Shown here in pieces: positions 34,903-43,092 of a stretch of 64,000 nucleotides of DNA. The translations under genes and the position numbers were made by a program. Every line of letters starts with the position of its first letter. The first letter of the stretch is position 1. A model generated the notes under the pieces. That model saw only the letters and a program-made list of their open reading frames with translations. It ran no database searches and was not told where the DNA came from. The DNA is taken from the NCBI GenBank assembly GCA_030430575.1, contig JAUIKF010000031.1:37198-101197 (forward strand), read 5' to 3'. The stretch is from Bacteroidia bacterium (GTDB taxonomy: Bacteria > Bacteroidota > Bacteroidia > J057).

Positions 34903-36468
34903 TTATGTAGAAGAGTTAATATTTTCTAACAACTCCATGCAAATTAAATTTGCTTTGTTTGCAACTTTTGTTGAGATCAACTCTTCTCTACTATGTGCCA
35001 AAGGATTCCGAACTGAAATAAGAAACTCAATACTTGAAATAAACCTACTTTTTTCAAGTAAAAAGATTCCAGAAAAATATGACCAATTCGATATAATAAT
35101 CTTTTTCAGATCATTCGTACTTGCTTGATCCAAAAGGTTACGAGAAGCTCTTTCAGGGAATTTTTCTAGTTCCTCTTCACGAAGTTTAATCCATTGATTT
35201 ACCCTACTTTCCATTCTGAGCTTATTGCCATTTTTTGACTCTACCAACAATGATTTTAGATTTTCAATATCACCCCCTAATTCATAAGAGAAGTAATCTT
35301 TCACAATATCACGAATTCTATTTTCCAATCCATTCCATTCCTCCCACAAACTTACTTCCTTTGCTAACAATTGTAAATATTGTTCAAAATAAGGGGAAAA
35401 TGCAGAATAATCACTCCCTTCTTGAAATTTTTGATTGAACTCATCTTTATGTTTTTCAATGATTATTCCATATCTCTCTAATTGCATAATTGCAGGAAAA
35501 GATAGGTTATAAACAGGGCCTACAATTATTTTCAGTAGCGATTCAAAAAGCCCAAGATCTCGCAAGGTATTAATTAGGCTATTAAATTTTTCAATTATTG
35601 ATGCTTTTTTTACACACATACGTATTTTTCGAAAGTCAAAAACTCCTTCACAATTCGCTAACTCAAAACACATCTGCCCCAATAAAAACGGATGATTTCC
35701 TGTAAAGAAGACTATTTCCTTAAAATTCACCTCAGGTATACTCAACATCACTGTTTCTTTGAACCTATTCATATCATTTGAATCAAACCCTGTAAGGTAA
35801 CTAGATGTAAAGGTACCTGCCAATGTTGAAATCCCAACAATTCGTTTTTCTATTTCTTCTAATGACTTTCTTGAAATCGTAACAACTGCTAATTTATGTT
35901 TAGTGCTAGACAATTCTCTGATTTTTTGAAAAATGGCAATTCTTTCATCCCCTTTGAATAGTTTTACTGCAAAATCAAATTCGTCGAGAATAATAATTGG
36001 TCTAATTTTTTGAACAGCTAGGATAGTTAATAATTCTTGAAAAATATACTGGCTTTCTAGAAAGTGTTCACGGGAATCATCAAATAAATTTGTATCCCGA
36101 ATATCAAATACCTCCCTTTTAGCCTGTTCCAGGTATAGATTAAAATTTTCCTTTACTGCTATTAAAGATCTCCTCATCTCCATTATCAATTCCAAGAAAA
36201 AAGTCTCAGGTTTTGAGACATTAATCGTTGACAAATCTAAATACACAGGTAAAACTTTTGATTCGCTACAAAAAAGTTCTTCTGCTTTTGAGACTAATGC
36301 TTGATGTATTAATGAAGTTTTTCCAATCTGCTCGACACCTATGATCGCAAGATTTCCAAAGTTTTTCCCCAATAACTTATCTTCAATTAATCTAAGGGTC
36401 TTATTTCGCCCAATAAAATCATCACCTATGACAATGTTTCCAGTATTCGCGTATCTATTTTCTCTCAT
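34903..36468 (-). CDS. P-loop ATPase with C-terminal HEPN RNase-like domain
   Basis: 521 residues. Walker A GVEQIGKTS (44-52) and Walker B IIILDEFD (158-165) define an AAA/STAND-type NTPase (about 15-330). A helical linker follows. Residues about 375-515 look like a Swt1-type HEPN domain, ending with the RNase signature RNPLAH (Arg487, His492). The ATG overlaps the stop of the 1650-residue gene (ATGA), so both are translated together. The gene is AT-rich compared with core genes. I infer an NTP-regulated RNase or toxin arm of a conflict system; no homologue is recognised by name. Confidence 0.88.
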   Translation of the reverse strand: MRENRYANTGNIVIGDDFIGRNKTLRLIEDKLLGKNFGNLAIIGVEQIGKTSLIHQALVSKAEELFCSESKVLPVYLDLSTINVSKPETFFLELIMEMRRSLIAVKENFNLYLEQAKREVFDIRDTNLFDDSREHFLESQYIFQELLTILAVQKIRPIIILDEFDFAVKLFKGDERIAIFQKIRELSSTKHKLAVVTISRKSLEEIEKRIVGISTLAGTFTSSYLTGFDSNDMNRFKETVMLSIPEVNFKEIVFFTGNHPFLLGQMCFELANCEGVFDFRKIRMCVKKASIIEKFNSLINTLRDLGLFESLLKIIVGPVYNLSFPAIMQLERYGIIIEKHKDEFNQKFQEGSDYSAFSPYFEQYLQLLAKEVSLWEEWNGLENRIRDIVKDYFSYELGGDIENLKSLLVESKNGNKLRMESRVNQWIKLREEELEKFPERASRNLLDQASTNDLKKIIISNWSYFSGIFLLEKSRFISSIEFLISVRNPLAHSREELISTKVANKANLICMELLENINSST

Positions 36469-39400
36469 ACATATACATATTTGTAATTAACATACAGATA
36501 TTCCTGAAATAGTCTTACTCGAATCTTATAATATCCCCCCTGAGTGATTTCAATAACCTCTCTTGTTTTTAAATCCTCCAATACTTTATTGTCCTCTTCA
36601 GGTGATTTCAGGGAAATTTGCTCTCTAGTACAATACCCTACCTCTTTCGTTTGAATTGCAATTTGCGTAAGTATTTTTCTTGTATACTCTAAGGGAATTT
36701 CTTCTAAATCAGCATCTCCTGCAGTAAGCAAATTGTCAAACTTATCCAACTCTAAACTTTCAGCTCCCTTAACCATTCGAATTGCTATATCTTCTACATT
36801 TACAACTGTTATATCCAGTTCCTTTCGGTCATTTAAATTATCAACCAAGCGACTACAAAACATTTGGATATAATAAGGATTGGCAGCAGTCCAGTCTATT
36901 ATTTTATCAGTAGCTTCTCCATAGTACCTTGATGCATTTCGTGCCTTATCCCAAATAGGTTCTTCGATCAAACGCTGGGCAGAATTTTTATCCAAATATG
37001 TCAAACGAATATCTTCAGTAACTCCAAACTCATTTGGAAAATCCCGCTTAAATTTAGGCATTACATCCTGACCAACTAAGATAGCGCTGAACATCCCTTT
37101 ATCAACTATCGCTTTCCAAGTTTTCATAAAAGAAGGCTTCACATTCTCCCTCAAAATTGCAGTATATAAATAGGTGAATTCATCAATTAAAATTATTAAT
37201 TTCCTCTCCTTCCAATTCTTTAATGATTGACAATTAAATTTGAACTCCTTTATTTTTTGATTAAAAATTATGGATGGTTCTTCATTAAAATCTCTTATGG
37301 TGAAACTGGGAAGTCTAGGCAAATCTAATTCTCCCCTCACTGCCATTTCTTCTAAATAATCCTTTATTCCACTAAGGATCATGTAGTAAACCATATTTAC
37401 ATTCTCAATAATTTCACCAAAAGAAAATTGTACAGGAATCGATTTTCCTCCTCTTTTAAGTTCCTTTTCAATATGATATAGGACTGAAGACTTTCCGGAC
37501 CTCTTTTGGCCATATAATGCAATATGTTTTGTTCCAGGGGAACTAACAGATTCAACTATTCTAGTGACTAATTCATCTCTCCCATAAAACATTTCTTCAT
37601 CAATAACTGGTCCTCCATCAGCTACACTAGCATATGGATTATGGACTTCCTGAAATTCATTTTCAGAATATAGAGGCAAGTTTAAAATCTTATCTTCCTC
37701 ATAATGATCTTTCCCCTTATTATAGTTATATGCATATGAAATTGTAACAATTATGGTTTTTGCTCCAATTGCACTATTAGCAAGCATAATTGGTAGGGCT
37801 ATAATTCTTTTCTGATCTCCGCGAAGTAACTCGGAAGATATAATTCCCTTTTCTTCGTGTAAAGGCGTACAATGGTCCGAAGGTTGAACTTTAATTGTCA
37901 AGTCGTTTATCGGAGAACTTTCCTCATGATTTTCTATTTCCAATTGCAATTCGATCTCTTTGTTTTGAGCAATTTTTGCGGCCGATATTACATTAACACT
38001 TAGTCTTGGAGTACTTGACTTTTCAAAATTTTCAAAATTTTCACGTATGAGCTTGAGCAAGTATTCCAATAAAGGTATAAATGCCTCTGAAGAAAGAAGA
38101 GTGGGTTGATCTTCTATTTCTTCTAGTAATTTCTGAATAAATTGTTTAAGAATTTGAAAAAGGTTTTCTTTGTTATCAAAATTATTAGTTTGCAAATACT
38201 GTACAATCTTTTCTGAAATCTCACTAATTCTGGCACAATAAAACTTCTCCAATTGAGAAGATAAATGAAATTGTTCGCGATCTAATACCTGTTGAATACT
38301 GTTTTTTATTCGAAAAGAAATATTCTCAATATCTTCTTCGTTCCTAAGGGTGTCAAATTGAATTTTCAGGTTTTCGAAATCGAGCTGTCTTTGCTTTCTT
38401 GCTTCATTCCAAGCTTCATCAAACTCATCTGCAGAACAATTAGTAGACAAGGTTTGACCTTTGGAGTTAAGAAAATCAACAGATAACTCTCTAAACCTCA
38501 CATTTTCATAAATATTACCCAATACCTTTGCTGAAATTGGACGACTAACAACAAAAATGTCCAACAATCCATTCCAAAAAGATGTCAGTGGACGCACTTC
38601 TTCAAGAATATTTATCAAGGCATCCTTCCATTTAGAGTTTTTAAGATTCTCAAGGTATTGCTCTGGGTCATCATATTTAAAACTTAAAATATACATATAA
38701 ACTCTATTTTCTTGTCCACCCCAGCGTTTATGGAGTTTAAATGCTTCTCGAAGATAAAACTGAACTACTTCTAAAGGGTATCGATGATTAGCCTTTATCT
38801 GGGCCATTGCATGGCAATATTTAGCTAATGAACTATCTATTTTTTCAGGATCATTCCCCTTTTCAAGTAATTTAATAAGCTTAGTTTCAGTTAATAGCCA
38901 AGACGCCCTTTCGTCCTGTCTACCTCTTCCTGAATCTGTAATCAGTTCCTGTACTGACTTAAGAGTCTTGTCACTAAACTCAGATTCTCCTTTTGCCCTA
39001 ACACTAGTTACTACACCTTCATAATCGTTTTTATCTAAAGCTTTTTGAAGAATAACACTTAGATTAGTAGTTCTAGCTAGTTCTACAAATTGTCCAATTT
39101 TAAAAAGGTCATTTATTGCCGCATAATCTCCAGATGATTTTGCTTCTTTTAGTGCTTTTAACTGCTTAATTGCTGCAGAATTTCCAGGTTTTAGTTCTAG
39201 TAAATCATGCACATACCCTTCCGCTCTATCATAATCCCCTAGCTGAAAATAACAAATAGCATAATAATGAAAAATGAAAGGTATCTTCTCTTTGGGCGAT
39301 ATGGTTTCCGATTTTTTCAAATAGGAAATCGCAGTACGAAACTCTTGTTTGGCTGAATAATAATGAACTAATTGATTATATGCAGAATTACGGTTATTGA

Positions 39401-41417
39401 GTCTGTAAAGATTATTTTCAATGACTGCAATAGCCTGATCATAATCTTTATTTTGTTCAATATAAACCGAAGCAAGGTCAAGAACGACTGTTTCCAATCG
39501 TTCTTCGTTATCAATTGCCAATTTAAAAAAGCGAATGGCTGCCTTGAAATTCTTTTTCTGGTGGGACTCCTTAGCTCGTTTATAATAGAATTCTTCTCTC
39601 CCTTTCCTACTTCTACGTTTATTATTATAAATATCACTTTCCCTAGAAATCACAACTTCATTTTTTAAGATTAGTGCATTTTCGTTATCGGGAAAGGCTT
39701 CTAAAATTAGCTCTAATAATTGAAGTGTCCGAATATACTGTTTAGTTTTTATAAGGCTTTCAACCTGATGAAATAAAGTATCGAGCCTTGGGGGTGATTG
39801 TATCCGGATAGCAGTTAATCTTCCCGCCGGATTACGCATGGGAATGAAGAAAATAGGAATATCTTGTTCTATTTTCTGAGTCTTAATTTTCTTTCTAAGA
39901 ACCTCATCAATTATTTGATTCACCGAAAAATAAATGTCTCGACCATCTCGAGTTGCAATTACCCCGCCTTGTTGTTCTATCGAGTATTTGCAAATCCATC
40001 CATTCTCAGGTATTTTGGGGTTCCGCTTATTTTCTTCAAGTTCTCTAGCCTTTTCCTCTTCGTCAATAATCCTTTGTGTTGCAATTGTATAATCATTTTC
40101 AATTTTGTCAATTTGAAAATGAAGGGAATCTTTCACATCAAATTGATTTGTCAATTGCATAAAAAGTCGAGCAGTTTTCAGTTCGATCTCTTCAACAGAA
40201 CAATCAATCAATTTAAATGCAAAATATGCTTCTTTTTCTTTGTGACGCTGATTCAGAAAATAAGCAATTGAGTATAATAAAAATGAGAGTTTACCTTTAT
40301 TACCACCTTCATTTAATTTGAGATTATGCTTAAGTAAAGCAAATAGATTTTCAAATTTAAAAGTTCGATTACACAGAGAAAGAAAACAATTAATAAAATC
40401 CTCTCCATTTTCCCATTGATGAAGTGTCAAGTACTTTTGTAAGCAAAAAAGTGAATCCTCAAGAAAATATCCTTGCAAAGATGAATAAAAGCATAAATAC
40501 CAATATCTTACTTCATCAAATGATGATTTATTTTTTCTAATAAATGTGTAGGCTTCCTCAAATTTTTTAAGTTCCAAAAGTAGAAAAAGGTAATTACTAT
40601 CCACCAAGCCAATGTATTCAGATTCAGCAAAATCTATTTTCAAATTTCTAAGCTTCGGAAGAATATCACTTAACCGATGAACTTCTTTTACCTTTTTTGC
40701 ATAATTATAACTGTTAAGTAATTTTTCAATTTCTTTTGAAAGCTCTATATCAATTTGGTTTGAATCAAATCTATTAATTTTCAATCCAACAAATTGCAAG
40801 TCCAATCCAACATTATTTTGGAAATCTTGTAGATCGAATTTCCTAAGAATTGATTCTATTCCTTGAATGGCTGATTGATAACTAATATCTTGTTTAATGT
40901 ATTCAAGCTTTTCATCGTCTGGATTGCCAGATTCAACTTCATGTATCTCACTAGAGTAATCACCAGTATCTTTTTTAGTAATTTTCTGCCTATTCAAGAG
41001 AGATGCATTCTTAGTATTATCATTCAGTGATTCAGAATCTCTTGCCTTATCAATGTGCTTTACCTCATTTTCATTACTGTCTAAATCTGGTTGTTTTGAA
41101 TCTGATTGTTCTAAATCTGGTTGTTTTGAATCTAATTGTTCGAAATTTGGCTGTTTTGAATCTGGTTGTTTTGAATCTGTTCCTTCTACCTGAAACCCAT
41201 CGGATATCATACTATATTTGGAAACTAATTCATATCTTTGAATGGCTTTAATAGATACCCTACTTCGATTCCCATTAATTTTCTCTATTAAAATAGAGCT
41301 ATCGCTTATATTAATAATTCTACCAAGAACCTTTTCCCCACTTTCTATTAATGTAAGAATTATTCCCTCTGAGCTAAAGTCATTCAAGTCGTCTTTTAAA
41401 TCCTTTATACTTATCAT
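36465..41417 (-). CDS. giant RNA-binding-like/TPR/STAND-type ATPase protein
   Basis: 1650 residues. In order: Sm/SH3-like start (about 15-65), pentapeptide repeat (81-115), helical region, cold-shock-like OB segment with GGVIATRDGRDIYFSVNQI (about 485-540), TPR repeats (about 595-760), long helical region, beta-sandwich (about 1140-1250), then an NTPase with Walker A GQKRSGKSS (about 1300) and Walker B LIILIDEFTYLY (about 1405), and a winged helix near the C-terminus (about 1575-1645). The architecture is a sensor followed by an ATPase. It lies 17 nt after the NYN gene and overlaps the HEPN ATPase gene. Start ATG at 41417. Confidence 0.88.
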   Translation of the reverse strand: MISIKDLKDDLNDFSSEGIILTLIESGEKVLGRIINISDSSILIEKINGNRSRVSIKAIQRYELVSKYSMISDGFQVEGTDSKQPDSKQPNFEQLDSKQPDLEQSDSKQPDLDSNENEVKHIDKARDSESLNDNTKNASLLNRQKITKKDTGDYSSEIHEVESGNPDDEKLEYIKQDISYQSAIQGIESILRKFDLQDFQNNVGLDLQFVGLKINRFDSNQIDIELSKEIEKLLNSYNYAKKVKEVHRLSDILPKLRNLKIDFAESEYIGLVDSNYLFLLLELKKFEEAYTFIRKNKSSFDEVRYWYLCFYSSLQGYFLEDSLFCLQKYLTLHQWENGEDFINCFLSLCNRTFKFENLFALLKHNLKLNEGGNKGKLSFLLYSIAYFLNQRHKEKEAYFAFKLIDCSVEEIELKTARLFMQLTNQFDVKDSLHFQIDKIENDYTIATQRIIDEEEKARELEENKRNPKIPENGWICKYSIEQQGGVIATRDGRDIYFSVNQIIDEVLRKKIKTQKIEQDIPIFFIPMRNPAGRLTAIRIQSPPRLDTLFHQVESLIKTKQYIRTLQLLELILEAFPDNENALILKNEVVISRESDIYNNKRRSRKGREEFYYKRAKESHQKKNFKAAIRFFKLAIDNEERLETVVLDLASVYIEQNKDYDQAIAVIENNLYRLNNRNSAYNQLVHYYSAKQEFRTAISYLKKSETISPKEKIPFIFHYYAICYFQLGDYDRAEGYVHDLLELKPGNSAAIKQLKALKEAKSSGDYAAINDLFKIGQFVELARTTNLSVILQKALDKNDYEGVVTSVRAKGESEFSDKTLKSVQELITDSGRGRQDERASWLLTETKLIKLLEKGNDPEKIDSSLAKYCHAMAQIKANHRYPLEVVQFYLREAFKLHKRWGGQENRVYMYILSFKYDDPEQYLENLKNSKWKDALINILEEVRPLTSFWNGLLDIFVVSRPISAKVLGNIYENVRFRELSVDFLNSKGQTLSTNCSADEFDEAWNEARKQRQLDFENLKIQFDTLRNEEDIENISFRIKNSIQQVLDREQFHLSSQLEKFYCARISEISEKIVQYLQTNNFDNKENLFQILKQFIQKLLEEIEDQPTLLSSEAFIPLLEYLLKLIRENFENFEKSSTPRLSVNVISAAKIAQNKEIELQLEIENHEESSPINDLTIKVQPSDHCTPLHEEKGIISSELLRGDQKRIIALPIMLANSAIGAKTIIVTISYAYNYNKGKDHYEEDKILNLPLYSENEFQEVHNPYASVADGGPVIDEEMFYGRDELVTRIVESVSSPGTKHIALYGQKRSGKSSVLYHIEKELKRGGKSIPVQFSFGEIIENVNMVYYMILSGIKDYLEEMAVRGELDLPRLPSFTIRDFNEEPSIIFNQKIKEFKFNCQSLKNWKERKLIILIDEFTYLYTAILRENVKPSFMKTWKAIVDKGMFSAILVGQDVMPKFKRDFPNEFGVTEDIRLTYLDKNSAQRLIEEPIWDKARNASRYYGEATDKIIDWTAANPYYIQMFCSRLVDNLNDRKELDITVVNVEDIAIRMVKGAESLELDKFDNLLTAGDADLEEIPLEYTRKILTQIAIQTKEVGYCTREQISLKSPEEDNKVLEDLKTREVIEITQGGYYKIRVRLFQEYLYVNYKYVYV
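41073..41177 (-). repeat. seven-unit 15-bp in-frame tandem repeat
   Basis: Encodes residues 81-115 of the giant protein as seven pentapeptides: DSKQP, DSKQP, NFEQL, DSKQP, DLEQS, DSKQP and DLDSN. Four identical DSKQP units show recent duplication. As the unit is 15 bp, copy-number changes keep the frame and would change only the length of the linker after the Sm-like domain. Confidence 0.85.
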
Positions 41418-41434
41418 TTATAGTATTTTATATT

Positions 41435-42451
41435 TCAAATATTTCCCAAAATATCTAGAATTCCAAGCCTTATTCTTGCGAATTCCAAATTTGCTTCACT
41501 GGTTAAAACTACTCCCCTTAAAATGGAATTTTGATTTTGTTTTAATCTGGCTTGCAATAACAAAACCGTTTTTTCACTCTCATCGTCCCTTCCGTTATTT
41601 CGAATGGCCTTTAAAAGGGATATGAGCGCTTCTTCTAGTTCATCTTTGGTAATTAATTTTTTGATTTGATCTGAAAACCGATCTTTATTCGTTTTTTTAT
41701 CAAAATGCTTATTGGATTTCGTATTTATAAAACCATTTGTCATGAAATCGTTTTTCTTGAAAGTCAAAACTTTATTTGAAGTCTTTTTTAAATCCTCCGA
41801 TGTTGATGATTTGCCATTATTATCCATTAATTCAACTAAAACTATTTTTTTGTGATTTTGTGAGGCAACTCTTACAGCTGGATATAAATCAAAATCTCCA
41901 CTGAGCAAAATAAACTTATCACACTTATCTCTTAATGCTAATTCAACCATATGAATAGCAACAGCAACATCAACCCCTTTTTCTCCTAATATTTGCCCCT
42001 TATATGGATCTACTCGAAGTAACCCACTCCTGATTATCTCGACTTCTGTATACTCGGATTCTATTTTTTTATATTTATAATTGGCTTGGCTAAACTTCTG
42101 TTTTCTATCCTTCAACCATCTCAATTTTTTATTATAGGTTCCATCAACTTTTTTACTTATGTTAAATGGTAATCGTTTTTTATTGTACAGTGCCAGCAAC
42201 TCTTCTTTTCTTGAATTATAATTTTCATGGATCAACTGCTCCAATACTTTCCTTTTCGTCAAATAAATCTCTTTTACTGCCTTTGGCCGAAACCAATATA
42301 CTGCCATTAAATTATCATTTTCGCCTATTAAACCATTAAAGAAATTTCCCCAAGCAATATCCTTCTCAAGGATGCCAATATTTCTCAAAGAGTGATACAG
42401 GTTTTGGCCATCAATTAAAATTATTGTTCTCTGTTGCTTTTGTTGTTCCAT
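41435..42451 (-). CDS. NYN-domain (PIN-like) nuclease with EAD11-like C-terminus
   Basis: 338 residues. The NYN fold acidic residues are present: Asp14 in IDGQN, Asp161 in KGVDVAVAIHMVE and Asp186/Asp188 in LSGDFD; family members are metal-dependent RNases. Residues about 262-338 (LITKDELEEALISLL ... TVLLLQARLKQ ... SEANLEFARIRLGILDIL) match my memory of the effector-associated domain EAD11, which tethers effectors to NTPases in conflict systems. Start ATG at 42451. First gene of the three-gene operon. The nuclease call is firm, the EAD call needs a profile search. Confidence 0.85.
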   Translation of the reverse strand: MEQQKQQRTIILIDGQNLYHSLRNIGILEKDIAWGNFFNGLIGENDNLMAVYWFRPKAVKEIYLTKRKVLEQLIHENYNSRKEELLALYNKKRLPFNISKKVDGTYNKKLRWLKDRKQKFSQANYKYKKIESEYTEVEIIRSGLLRVDPYKGQILGEKGVDVAVAIHMVELALRDKCDKFILLSGDFDLYPAVRVASQNHKKIVLVELMDNNGKSSTSEDLKKTSNKVLTFKKNDFMTNGFINTKSNKHFDKKTNKDRFSDQIKKLITKDELEEALISLLKAIRNNGRDDESEKTVLLLQARLKQNQNSILRGVVLTSEANLEFARIRLGILDILGNI

Positions 42452-42856
42452 ATCATTGTTGAAATAGATAATATACGTGTATTATAATATGCTGGATGGA
42501 TCAAGATTAATTCTGCAAAATAGGTACTAAAGCCAAATAGTCTTGTATTAATTTCTTTTTTTTAAGTAAATGAGCAACCCTACCCCATAACATAGTCAAA
42601 ATCCTTTACCAACAATAGCACAGGTCTTTTATAAACTTATGCCAATTAGGTTAGTGAGCAAGCCCCGAGCTATATAAGAGGAAATTCTTGTTCAAAAACA
42701 AAATCATACGATTTGTAAATCTAAAAAAAAAACTCAGAGAATCAAGAGCTTTTCATGAAAGAAGTGAAGTATCAATTATTCCTTATTTTCTTTATTGTGA
42801 AATATTGAATAACAATTATACAAGTGGAGGTCTTCCTCCCACTCACACTGATTTTG
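42452..42856. other. 405-nt gene-free region between island and tRNA-Arg
   Basis: AT-rich with no convincing gene. It must hold the promoter of the leftward NYN operon. GTGGAGG/CCTCCCAC at about 42825-42842 is a weak hairpin just past the tRNA 3' end. I looked for a second copy of the tRNA 3' end as an attachment site here and at 34.0-34.9 kb and saw none. Confidence 0.5.
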
Positions 42857-42928
42857 TACCCCCGACAAGAATCGAACTTGTATCTAGAGTTTAGGAAACT
42901 CCTATTCTATCCATTGAACTACAGGGGC
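42857..42928 (-). tRNA. tRNA-Arg (anticodon CCT)
   Basis: 72 nt that fold as a full cloverleaf. Acceptor GCCCCTG pairs with CGGGGGT (two G-U pairs), D-stem GTTC/GAAT, anticodon stem GGAGT/ACTCT with loop TTCCTAA (anticodon CCT, reading AGG), T-stem ACAAG/CTTGT with loop TTCGATT. Discriminator A; CCA is not encoded. Its 3' end faces the accessory island, a common integration geometry. Confidence 0.95.
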
Positions 42929-42995
42929 AGTTCTGTGGGGCAAAGATACGCAAAAATCAGGCTGAGGTTCAAGCCATTTTCCCTATATTTGCCCG

Positions 42996-43038
42996 CTTAA
43001 AATTTGTTCGCAAAGCCTCACAAATTTTAAGGTGAGGC
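42996..43038 (+). promoter_or_regulatory. hairpin with TCGCAAAGCCTC loop in thrA leader, possible pseudoknot
   Basis: CTTAAAATTTGT (42996-43007) pairs with ACAAATTTTAAG (43020-43031). The 12-nt loop is TCGCAAAGCCTC. Loop GCCTC can pair with GAGGC at 43034-43038; alternatively GCCTCAC pairs with GTGAGGC (43032-43038), which breaks the first stem. Competing folds 61 nt before the start suggest a cis-regulatory RNA. A second hairpin with the same loop sequence is at 8577-8624. Confidence 0.55.
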
Positions 43039-43092
43039 GAGGGGCATAGGCGTTTAGTTATTGATTGAATTTTATAAACTATCATTTCTCTG

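Noticed and set aside
42688..42894. Short plus-strand reading frame next to the island
   Set aside because: It runs through the tRNA-Arg gene on the opposite strand and its product is compositionally unlike a protein.
34000..42928. Attachment-site duplication of the tRNA-Arg 3' end
   Set aside because: No second copy of the tRNA 3' sequence was found by eye at the far end of the island.
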